60,000 nucleotides of DNA from Adiantum capillus-veneris (lineage: Eukaryota > Streptophyta > Polypodiopsida > Polypodiales > Pteridaceae), in assembly GCA_014529385.2 (NCBI GenBank), contig CM043955.1, positions 147,787,140 to 147,847,139 on the forward strand, read 5' to 3'. The notes beneath the pieces were generated by a model. It worked only from the letters and a program-made list of their open reading frames with translations. It was not told the origin of the DNA and searched no databases. Shown in pieces: positions 22,272 through 34,200 of this stretch (position 1 is its first letter; each line of letters opens with the position of its first letter). The position numbers were made by a program, and so were the translations under genes.

Positions 22272-25200
22272 CTAATATAAGAACAGGGCCAAAGGTTCAC
22301 AATATGACAAACAACATGCCACCTAGCTTGCAGATAAATCACTTGGGCACATAAAAACATTACTTCTCTTGCTCTTGTAGCTTCAGACATTTCTCTTGTG
22401 CCCAAGCAAGTTTCACAAGAGCATCCAACTTCTCACTTGTCACCTAAAAAGTTCAGGATAAGATGGGCTCAATGGACAGATAGCTCATCAGATAAACCCT
22501 TCTGCAAAAATAACAATCCAGCCACCTGTACAAGCTGCTGCTGGAGAGAGGAAATTTGTGATTCCAATGCAAATGTGGTGTTCGACTCCAGAATATGCCT
22601 CTCTTCTTGCTGAGAAAGGAGGAGAAGTGCAGCTACCTGCCAATATACCCCCACTTTTGAGTCCCAGATTTTTACACCATCATGTACCTCAAAAAAACTC
22701 CAATAAGTCTAAACAGCAGAAGAGCAGGGGAACATACTCTTCAAGCGCATATTATTTTGGTGATCATGAAGCAAAAAGCATTTTATCTGAATGACCTAAG
22801 AATCTACAAAACTACAATTCTGCAGGCTAACAACAGGTATACCAATCCTTTAAACACAAGCTGAGTAACAAGCAGAGATCAAAGGCATGCTGTTCGCTAT
22901 TAATAATCAAGAAAATCGATGCATTTTATGGCAAAAATTGCTTCTGGAAACTCCACCCAACTTCAAGTGTGAAGAATCTAGATAGGTAAAAAGAATTTGC
23001 TCCAAAATTCAAAAATGACAATTTTGAAAGCTCAAGTGCAGCAAGTTTAAATGACTGCATGAGCCAAACTAACCATGGAGATGCTACACCTGCCCTGCAA
23101 CCTGAAGTTTGTGCTGAATAGAGTTCACCAACAAAAGCATTGCATTGCCTATGATAGTCTTGGCCAAAAAGGTGTGCCGTCCACTTCAAAATTAGGTCAG
23201 TAAAGTTAGAAAATTCCCATTCAGAGCTACTCGTGCTCTAGCATTCCCAAATAATGTTTTGATGAAAATAACCATTCTTTCTCCAAAGCCCATGGCTTCC
23301 AAGCATTTGATTATAAATGACCATTCTAATCTGTCATATGCTTTATCAAAGTCAATATTGACAAAGGCAAATTTTTGACTAGATTCACTAGCATAATCAC
23401 CCTTTCCACAATGTAAAGACTTCCTAATTAACTTTCTTCCCTCCATGAAACCTTTCTACTCCTTGGCGATCCATTTCATCAGTAACATATGATCCGGTTA
23501 GCAATTGCTTTAGCAAAATTCTTATAGGCCATATTGAGGATGGTGAGAGGTCTCCAGTTCGAAAGATCATCCTTTTCTCCCCTCTTATGAAGTAGCTTAA
23601 TAACCCCTGTATTGATTGAACAAGGGAGTGCTTGGTGGCCAAGAGACTCCTTCCATACTGCAAGGAGGTAGGTGCAAGGAGATCCTTGAAAGTAGCAAAA
23701 AACTTAGCAGGGAGACCACCTAGCCCCAGTGTCTTGTGTGGTTCATGCTCTCAATAGCTTGATAGATATCCGAGATGGATAAGAGGAGATTTGGCACTAA
23801 AAGATTCCTAGGAGGAGATTACCCTTTGTCGGCTGGAAAGGACTTCAATACGAGCATCTATGGCTTCTAAGGAGAATTTCTCCTTCGGTCAGAATAGATT
23901 GCCAAAATGTTTTTTAAAAACTCAAGGGTTTGATCCTCTGAAGAGATGGGATTATTGGCTTGGAAGAAGGGGATTCTCTCTTCCTTAAAAATTTAAACAT
24001 CTCCTTAGTTGGCTCTTCAACAGCTATACCACCTATTTCTCCAGAGCCTGATAAGGCTCCTGCTCGTAGTATTTCACTATTTTGGCAACAAGTTGCAGAG
24101 GCTCCAAGAGAGATGCAAGAAGCCAAATTATACTTGAGACGCGAGATGCCTGATTGAGAGCCAATCTTTCCAAGAAAGAAGTAAAGACTCTTACGAGGAA
24201 CTTAATCAGACTCCAGAGGTAACTCAAATTCCAAACCTTGGAAAATCCGGGAAGGGAATAGGGCCACCCAACACCAATTGATTGAGAAGGAATCCTGGGT
24301 ACCCAGATCTGAGATGAAAGCTAGCCAGCTCATAAAGAGAAGAGGAAGGGGGCAGGGCCATGTAAAAGGGAAGATGATGCTTGGGGTGAGGACATTTTAA
24401 AATATTGCACCCCTTCAACAGAAAACTGCCGTGCTCGTATTTACTTGTAAAAGCTTTCCATGCTTACACCTTACATACTAAATTGTGTCAAGTAGGTACA
24501 GAGTACTTTTTAAGAATTACAGAAAGACATGATTCATTACAATTACTTCAAGATTATTGCACAAGACCCTGAGCCCACCTTCTCTTGTAAAGCTTGGGCC
24601 AAGGCCTTGCTGTCATCAGTCGAAGGAAGTAAAGGCTCTTTCACAACAAATTCCTTGCTCTCAGATTTTCCCATCTGCAAAACGGGCTATGCTTTAATGA
24701 TGTCACAAACAAGAAGGCAAACGTGCTCTGCAGTTCCTCTATATGAGAAGTATACCAGGCAAGGCTTCTTCAATTCTTCTTGGACAGGCTCTGTAGTTCC
24801 AAAACTTTCAGCAGACTCCTTATTACTAAATGCCGCCGTCACTCTTTCTTGTCTGTCTAACTCTGGAAATTGACCTTCACTTCCCAAAATGTTGCGAACA
24901 AAAGTGCCCTGTAAAAATATTCCAGTCAATTGAGCAAATCATGTCTCGCCATTCCATTCTACGAGAAACTATAGCAAAAGAAACAAAAAAGGTTATGATG
25001 AATGACTTCAAAGGCCAGAATGAGCTTTGAGATTGATGTGTAGCACAATGGACTAGACCACCAAGTCTTCCCCCCTCATTTGAGTTCTGGTGACTACTGC
25101 CATTCCCCAGCGTCCGGATTCGCCACTCCCCAAAGAACCAAGCACCCAGCAGAGACATACGAGTACATACCTCAGATGATGCTCTACTGCTGACTGATGA

Positions 25201-28200
25201 TCTGGTATCAGGTGCACTGGTTTCTTCTTGATCCATTTGCAACATACTGGGGTTAATTCTGTTCAGACAAGTGAAGCTAGCATGCTTTTGAGTCTCCCTC
25301 TGCTCGGCGCTTGTAACTACGTGCAAGAATTCCTGCAAAGAAAGAATCCAGTCCTTTTCTTCAAAAAAGAAAGAACAGATCTCTTCTTTCAAGCTTCCTC
25401 TGAATAACTTAAGCTTCTGGAGCTCCTTGCCAATAAGCTCTGTCAAATAAAACTGTCAGTACTAAGAATGAGTCAATGGAATAAGTATGGTGTATCTTCA
25501 GCAGAAGCATCGCCAAACCAGAATTCTGCCCATTTCCCTATTAAGTCAAAGAGGATAAAGTTAAAAAACATACCAGGTTTTTTTTGCAGCAAAAAAGATC
25601 GACCTCCGCTTGCTTTCTAGCAGAAAATTCCTATGTCACAATAACGTTGCGCTTATCAGCATAAATACAGTAGTTGACGAGGTTAAAGAGTCATTCAGAA
25701 CTTAATAAAAGCAGTACTTTCTCAAATCCTATCTGAAGATTTGCCAAAGATGTACGACAGATTGCCAATTCTTCATCGATTTGAACCTGGAGACAAACAG
25801 CACAGTAAATCATTGCATACTTTGATAGATACCACAGCTTGTTTTTTTTTTTTTGCAAAAAAAAAGATCCTTTCATTAGTTGAAACACCTGCCCAATGGG
25901 CTACAAACTGCCCCTGCTAGAGAGGGCTACATCGAAGGTTGGAGAGACTCTCCCAATGAAAAACTAGATATGTACAATGATGGCTAAATCAAGAGAGGGG
26001 AGGAGGAAACAACCACATCGGTGGGCGGCAATGCCATCTGGGTGTCACAAAATGCCGACTTGTCAAGCCACCGAAGACCTGAGCCAACCTACAGATCTCG
26101 GCCGAGGGGCCTAAACCCTAGAAGAAGCAAAAGAAGACGAAGTTCCCACCAACTTACAGATCCTTGCTGAGTGGGGCAAGTTATTAAAGAGAGAGTTTTT
26201 ACCAACTTATGGGACCCCGTCCAAAGCGACTAGAGACTTTTAAATAAAGCAAGACCCACACACAGACACACACACACATAGAAATCATGACACAACAAAT
26301 TGATGACGTGGCAATAGTTGTACGGACCTTCCAAGTTTTGTGTTGACATGCCACGTGGCACTGTACGACAGTCTGTGATTTGCATTGATAGCATGATGAC
26401 GTGGCAATATGGAATTCTGTGAAAAGCGCCAGCTGCTGTTTGTGCTAGCTTTTGGAGGCCACATGCTATTAGAGTTGGTGCTTTCCATGTACTTCTTTAA
26501 GAGAGGCCAAGGGCCTTTAAACACGTGGGCTGGGCTCTTCCTTACAGCTTTCTTGAATGGTGACATATTTGAGGAAGTTCATGTAACGCAGCCTCGCGGT
26601 TTTGTCATTAAAGGGCAGGAATATAAAGTGTGCAAATGTAAGAAAGCTTTGTATGGGTTGAAGCAATCTCCTCGTGCTTGGTGTGAGAAAGCTGACACTC
26701 ATTTTGTTAAACGAGGCTTTCGTAACAGTTTAACAGAAAGCACATTGTATGTAAAGTGTGAGGGCGATGTACTTCTCATTGTTGTTCTATATGTAGATGA
26801 TTTGCTGATCATTGGTCCGAATGAGGCACATATTGCTAAATTTAAGGCTAATTTGAATGCTACTTTCAAGATGAAAGATTTGGGATTGTTGCATCATTAC
26901 TTGGGCATACAGTTTAAGAAGTGTGATGGTGGTATTGCCTTATGTCAGAAAAGTTACATAGAGACATTGCTATGTAAGTTTGGACTTGAGGATTGCAAAC
27001 CTATTGCCACTCCCATGGAAACAGGTTTGGAATTGAGTCTTCATGATGCTGGTGATTCTGCTGATGTCACTCTTTACCAAACTGCTGTTTGATGCCTTAT
27101 TTATGTATGCAACACGAGGCCGGATATTTAGTTTGCAGTTTCACAGGTCAGCAGATTTATGCATAGCCTAGGGTCTAAGCATTGGCAGGCTGTTGAGCGG
27201 ATCTTTCGCTACTTGAGTGGCACTTTACATCTTGGGTTGTTTTATCCCAAGGGGAGATCATTGCCGCCAAATTTACATGCTTTTTCAGACTCAGATTGGG
27301 CTGGTTGTTATGACACGCGAGTGGTTTTTGTTTCATGCTCGGCAGTTCATGCATATCATCGCCTTATGGCTGATTTGGGTGTTGGACAGGACACTGCCAA
27401 CACTATCTACACTGATAGTCAGAGCGCATTGGCAGTTGCGAGAAACCCAGGTTTTCATGCTCGTACAAAGCACATTGAGATGCATTACCACTATGTCAGG
27501 GAGAGGCTCTCAGCAAGAGAGATTAGCTTGGCTTATGTGCCAACACAGGACAACCTTGCAGATCTTTTCACAAAGGCATTGTCTCGCGAGAAGTTTGAAG
27601 CTTTCCGCAAAGCTTTGAGCTTACTCCCCTTTGTGGACTTATCATGTCCTCAGGGCATGGCACTTCCCTATACTCTATGTGCCAGCTCTCATTGTAAGGT
27701 GTAGCGGAATGAATGTTGTATTTTCTCAAGATTAGTGATCTATATTTACTCAAGGTTCCTTTTAGTTCTTAGGGAAGGAGAGAGCCTTTCGTCTTTATGG
27801 AGAGTGCTATGATCACGAACAAAGTGAGTGGATATTGTGCGTGCAAGTGTATGAGACTGAGAGAAGGAGAGAAAAGAGATACGACACCCGAGAGGTTGTA
27901 AAACCCTCCTCCGAAGGCCCCACTCTCGTCGGCAAGAGTGGTCTACTTTTGATTGCACAAAGGTGTACAATGATGATGCATGGACTGATGCAAACGGGGA
28001 CTATGCCGATGACGATGATGATGACCTTAGGGCTGAATTCGATGCTCTTCTATCTGCTGTCCACAAAAGGGGTAATGGCTAAGAATCTGGACAACTTTGG
28101 CTGAGGTTCTTGCACTATCTAACTGCGTTTTTATGGCTGATGTTACCTGCTACTGTACTTGCTGCAAACGCTGATGTTACCTGCTACTGTACCTGCTGCA

Positions 28201-31200
28201 AAACGCTGTCATGGCTGCGTTCCAATGCTGAAAACGCTAACATAAAACGCTGAAGATTTGCAGTTGGGCTGGCGATCCAAAAACGCAAGGTGTTGTGGCT
28301 GTTGGTCGCGGGGAAAAACGCCAAGGAGCAAAGCTTGATGGCGATGGCTGCTTGTGGAAACGCCAAGGGGGGAAGAGGTATGGTGCTATGCTTGGATGGG
28401 GATGGCTCACCAAGGGATGGCTTGGGGAGGTCTTATTGAGAGAGGGAGGGAGTACTTGTTGCTTGGAAAAGCCTGCTGTGCTCCTTGCTCATCTGCCCAA
28501 TTGTGTTAACTTGGGTTTGCTTATATATTAATTTACCCAATTTGCCCTACTTAGTTCCCAACAAAAATAAGTGAAAAATGTTAAAAATAGGGAAAAATAG
28601 GATAAAGTAACTTGAAAAATCCCCAAACTGACTCTGATGGAATCTGATGGAAATGCTTCTGCTTATGCGGTGTGCAACCAGAGGATATGCATCTACTGAG
28701 TGACTGGGCATGCACGGTCTACGAATAGACTCACAAAAGCGCCAGATCACTTCTAATCTAAACTGACTGGACTGACGAGAACCTTGTTATGGTGTAGCTT
28801 GTCCACGGACACATAGGGTTGAATGTGTCACGTGACACTCGTTCACCGCATCACTCCTAGGGGGGATTTGTTGCCATATACATGTGGTACTGATGTGTGT
28901 GAACACACTTAGGACCGCCGTGGCATTTTTTCCTCACTAGGATGTTTTTTCTCCCGCGCATTGTATATATGCCCATCGCTCTAGGGCTAACTTATCTTTC
29001 CATTGCACACTAAGTAATACACTCTTTGTTGTGTGCCTTGAGCTTCCTTCGTCTTCTCCAAGCTGTGTGCGTTTCCCTGCAGCCCTATTTCTAACACAAC
29101 TTGGCAGGAAACTGTAAGGTGCAACGGAATTGAATGTTACTTTGCTCAAGATGAGTGCTCCGAACTGTGCTCAAGGGTTCCTTTTACTTATGAAAGGGAG
29201 AGCCTTCCGTTCCTTTAGTGAGAGAGTGCAAATGATCACAAACAAAGTGGAAAAACACTGTGAATGAAGGTGCTGAGACTGAGAGATAGAGAGAGAAGAA
29301 TACGACACCATAATGTTGTCAAACCCTCCTCCAAGGGCCCCACTCTCTATGGCGAGAGAGGTCTATGCTATTGATTGCACAAATCTCGTACAATGGTCTA
29401 AATGCAATGGACTTGCCGACGATGTCGACAACGATGAGGACCGCGACTAGAAGGGCTGAAATCTGAAAACGCTAGGAGCTGAAATCTGCAAATCTTCTAT
29501 CTGCTGAATTCTGACTCTATGTCGGCGATGACGGCGACGCGATGACGATGCACTGAAAACGCATATGCTGAAATTTGCGAATAGCAGGCTGAAACTGCAA
29601 ACACTGGCTGATCTGACCGTGCGGCGAGGATCTGCTGCGGGAAGGTGAGAGCGAGGTTGGGGGCTGCAGTTCGGAGTCTAAGTGCTGAAAACTGAAAACG
29701 CTGATGCAAATGAGGGTTCTGTCGCCGAGAATTGGCAAAACGCTGAGGTTGGTCTGCAATCGCAAAAAACACAAGGTTGTCCTGTGCTCTGCTCCAAAAA
29801 CGCTAGCTTGCTGCTGTGAATCTGCTAGTGCCAGGTTGTCCTACAGTTTGCAAAACGCTGGGGCTGATCTGCAGTTGCTGAAAGCGCTAGGCTGTTTTGA
29901 TGGCTGAAAAACGCTAGGAGTTCCTGTCGGTTCTTGCTGAGAAGGTGCACTGTCAGACACTGGGTCTCTGCTGCATCCTGTGCAAGCTAGCGCTAGCTTT
30001 CTTATATATTTCCTTAGCCAAATTGCCCTACCCAGTTTCCCAACAAAGTCACTTATTAATAATAAGTGAAAAATGGCTAAAATAGAGAAAATGGGTTCTG
30101 TGCCTTGTAAAATGCTCATGATGGCCACTGACTGTAATGCTGATGATCATGCTGTGTGCAACCAGAGGATATGCAACTACTCAAGTGTCTGGACATGCAT
30201 GGTCTGCAAACAGATTCACAAAGGTGCCAGAACACTTCCTAAGCTAACTGAACCCTTGTCATGAAGTAGATTGTCCACATGCACATAGAGTTAGATGTGC
30301 ACGTGACATCCCCTCCTTGTTAAAGTGAGGTACTGGTACCGAACTGTATGGCGTCGAGGAAGATCACCAACAGCATCTGGATGAATCCTGGGAAAGACTC
30401 TTCGCCGACCCACTCTGATGTGTGGGTCGTGCGATACTTGAACTTCAAGGTCTGCAACGCTTCCTTCTTTGGGCTGCGCCGAAAGCGACACAAAGTCATC
30501 TGTGGCTGCGTCAAAGCTCCAACTTCGGCTATAGTCGTGGATCTACCTTCTTCAAGAATCTCCGAGGAGGAAAATTTTTGAAACCACTTTCAACACAAAA
30601 ACATGAACATATCCATTCCATGTAAAGTGACTCGAAAAATTCTAGTCTTCATTAAAGACCGTGCATGCAATGTAGATGAACAAAGAGATGGAGTACCAAA
30701 CCGTTCATCAAACACACGCAAAAATTGGAATCGAAACTTGTCTTTCTGATATAAATCTATCAACTGTGGCAAATCACAATGGAAATGACAATGCTTGATG
30801 CTCAATCCTTCTTGTGCTCTTTCGGATACTGTGTCATACCAAGGAAGAGACATGGAATGTGAATTCCTTGAATGCAAACATTTCATCTTTTCATGAGTAA
30901 TCCGCATACATCCGTGCTCATTCATGAGTGAATCATGTGCATCGTACAATACGGCGTGCCTGTGAAAAGGGAACGGTGACGAAAATATAAGAAACCGTCA
31001 CGAATGAAACACTCGAACAATGCATGCTGACTAATCATGCGTATACACAATACTTCCTGTGGAGGTTCCTTAGATCTTGACTTCAAAGCCAAGATCGGTT
31101 CTTCATGATTTAATTGAATCTGCAATGAGGTTAGCTTCACTAGAAAAAGCATCAACTAAACCTGTTAGGTGCAGCGGAATGAATGTTGTATTTTCTCAAG

Positions 31201-34200
31201 ATTAGTGATCTTTATTGCTCAAGGTTCCTTTTAGTTCTTTAGGGAAAGAGAGAGCTTTCCGTCTTGTAGAGTGCTGTGGTCACGAACAAAGTGAGTGGAT
31301 CTTGTGCGTGCAAGTGAATGAGACTGAGAGAAGGAGAGAGAAGAGATACGACACCGAGAGGTTGTAGAACCCTCCCCCGAAGGCCCCACTCTCGTCGGCG
31401 AGAATGGTCTACTTTGATTGCACAAAGGTGTACAATGCGTATGCAATGGGACTATGCCGATGACAACGAGGGTGGTGACGACGACGACTTGATGGCTGAA
31501 ATCTAAGATCTTCTAATCGCTGAATTTCGGGACTGTTTCGGTGGCTGAAAATGACTGTTTTGGCTGCGTTTTTATGGCTGAAAATGGGGGAACATCTGCA
31601 ACCATCTTGGGGGGTGATCTGCTTCTATGTCGAGGCTGAAAACTGTGAGAATCCAACCGCTGAATTCTGCGTTTTTGCTACTGCTGAGCTGGCGTTTTTG
31701 ACAAGGCTGAAAAAACGCTGAATCTGCAAGTGATGCTTGAGTTTTTGTCAAGGCTGAAAAACGCTGGCTGGGATGTATCTGCTGAGGTTGGAAAACGCCA
31801 GGCAAGAGGACTTGTAGGCGATGGCTTGCTGGGAGGAAACGCCAAAGGGAAGGAGTGGATGGCGAGGGTCTACTGCTGAGGGGGGGTACTGCTGAGAAGT
31901 TGCCTGTTGAGCGGAAAGCTCCTGCTGCCTCTTCTGCCAATTACTGCTAACTTGGGTTTGCTTATATATTAACTTAGCAAAATTGCCCTGCCTACTTTTG
32001 TTGGAAAGTCACTTAAAAATAATAAGTGAAAATACCAATAAATAGAAAATATAGGCTAAATGCATTGGAAAATTCCCCTAACTGATGCTAATGGATTCTG
32101 ATGGAAATTCCGATGATCATGCTGTGTGCAACCGGAGGATATGCATCTATGCTAAGTGACTGGGCATGCACGGTCTACGAATAGACTCACAAAAGTACCA
32201 GATCACTGCTAAATCTAGACTGACTGGACTGACTGAACCCTGTTGTGGTGTAGCTTGTCCACGGACACATAGGGTTGGGATGTGTCACGTGACATCCCCT
32301 CCTTTTCAAAGTGAGGTACTGGTACCGAACTGTATGGCGTGGAGGGAGATCGCCAACAGCATCCGGAATCCTGGAAGGGACTCTTCGCCGGCCCACTCTG
32401 CTGTGTGGGTCGAGCGATACTTGAACTTCATAAAGATCTGCAGCGCTTGCTTCTTTGGGCCGCGCCGAAAGCGACACAAAGTCGTTTGAATCTCCTTTCT
32501 TGCGTCAACTTCGTCTAGAGATCTGCTTCTTTCGTCTTCAAGAATCTCCATGGCTGAAAATTCCTGAAACCATCTCCAACACAAAACCATGAACATACCC
32601 ATTCCATGTAAAGTGAAGGAAAAAAATCTTGTCTTCTCTAAAGACTGTGCATGCAATGTAGATGAACAAATAGACGGAGTGACAACCCGTTCATCAAACA
32701 CATGCAAACAATGAGGTCGAATCTTTTCTGTTTGATCGAAATCAATCAACTGTGGAAAATCACAATGGAAATGCCCATGCTTCATGTGCTCTTTCGGAAA
32801 CTGTGTCATGCCAAGGAAGAGACATGGAATGCGACTTCCTTACATACAAACTTTTCAGCTTTTCATGAACAATCCGCATACATTCGTGCTCATCTATGAG
32901 AGAAACGTGCTTAACATACAATATGTCATGCCTAGGAAAAGGGATCACATAACGATGCTGACTAAAATACAGGAAACCGTCACGAATGAAACACTCAAAC
33001 AATGCGTGTGTATCAATCATACGAACACATAATACTTCCTGTGATGGCTCTTTGGACCAAGGCTTGAGAGCCAAGATTGGTTCGTCGTGAATGATCGAAT
33101 CGTCCTGTGGGGGTTCTTTGGACTTCGACTCGAAAGCCAAGATCGGATCTTCGTGATTGATCGAATCTACAACGAGGTTAGCTTCGCTAGAAAAAGCATC
33201 AACTAACACATCATCCTTGTGAACAGTCACATCATCTTCATGCAATTCATCATGCTTGTCTTTGTCATCCAAATCATTATGCAAATCATTGGCATCCAAA
33301 TCATCATGGTTATCATTGTCCTTCAAATCATCATGCAAGTCATTGTCAATCAAATCATCATCGTGCTTCACACAATCATGCAAATCCTGTGTATCATGCT
33401 TTGGAGAAGAAGAGACTGAGACAATCTCCTTTCCGTGATTCTGTGCAAAGTACACCTGTACTTGAGAAAAAAGTCGCAAGAACTCTTTGTTTTGTCGGTC
33501 GCTCTGTTCTTGTAGTTCTTTGCTCTCATGCGCTATGGCGGCCATTCTGTCTTGGTACTTACCCTCGATGGTTGCCATATCTTCTTCGTAGGCTTTTCTT
33601 TCTGCTTCTCTTTCTTGGTCCAACTCCTCCATAGGAGTTAGTGCAATCTTTGTCGTAGATGGGGAAGGGTCGGAAAAACCTCCTGGTGGGGAAAATTCTT
33701 CTTCGCCTCTCTCATGCTCATCACCTCCAAGCGAAGTATCCATTCCGCTTCGAGTGATGACCATTCTGCAATCGTGGGTTCTTAAGTTCACGAGGAACTT
33801 GGGTTCTTGGGGGTCTTGAGGTTCTTGAGGTGTTCTTTCGCTTGCAAATTGCGTTGGAGAAGGATCTTCTCTTCATCTGAGTTCTACTCCTTTCTGCGGG
33901 CGCACCCCTTGGCGGCCTTGCGCTCACACCAAGGTTGCTTTTTCCCACCTCACCTCGATTGGCCGGCCGCTAAGTGCACCGTCCGCTCTCAATGAGTGAA
34001 AAGAGACACAAGGGGAGGCTGGACAAGCCCTTCTTTCTTGGAATTCCTGTCACTCTTCAACAAAACACGATTAGGAATCGCCACGCCCAAGTAAACTTGG
34101 GTTCGTGCGATCGCAACAAGCAAAAAAATTATTGTGGTTCTTGTGGTTCTTTCCTTGAGTAATGCAGAACACTTCCAAAGCTTTGATACCAATGTTAGGT

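Larger units (their letters stand above)
26544..29096 (+). mobile_element. Copia-C, 5'-deleted copia with 3' LTR (solo LTR-D inside)
   Basis: Starts abruptly in RT ([20 protein letters not shown]), continues through the RNase H end at about 27640, is split by solo LTR-D (27693-28837), then resumes with the copia pre-LTR text, purine tract (28858-28866) and 3' LTR 28869-29096. Closest in the window to Copia-A. The 5' half and 5' LTR are gone, replaced by LTR-M. It sits in LINE-L: the sequence after 29096 is LINE again. Confidence 0.9.
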
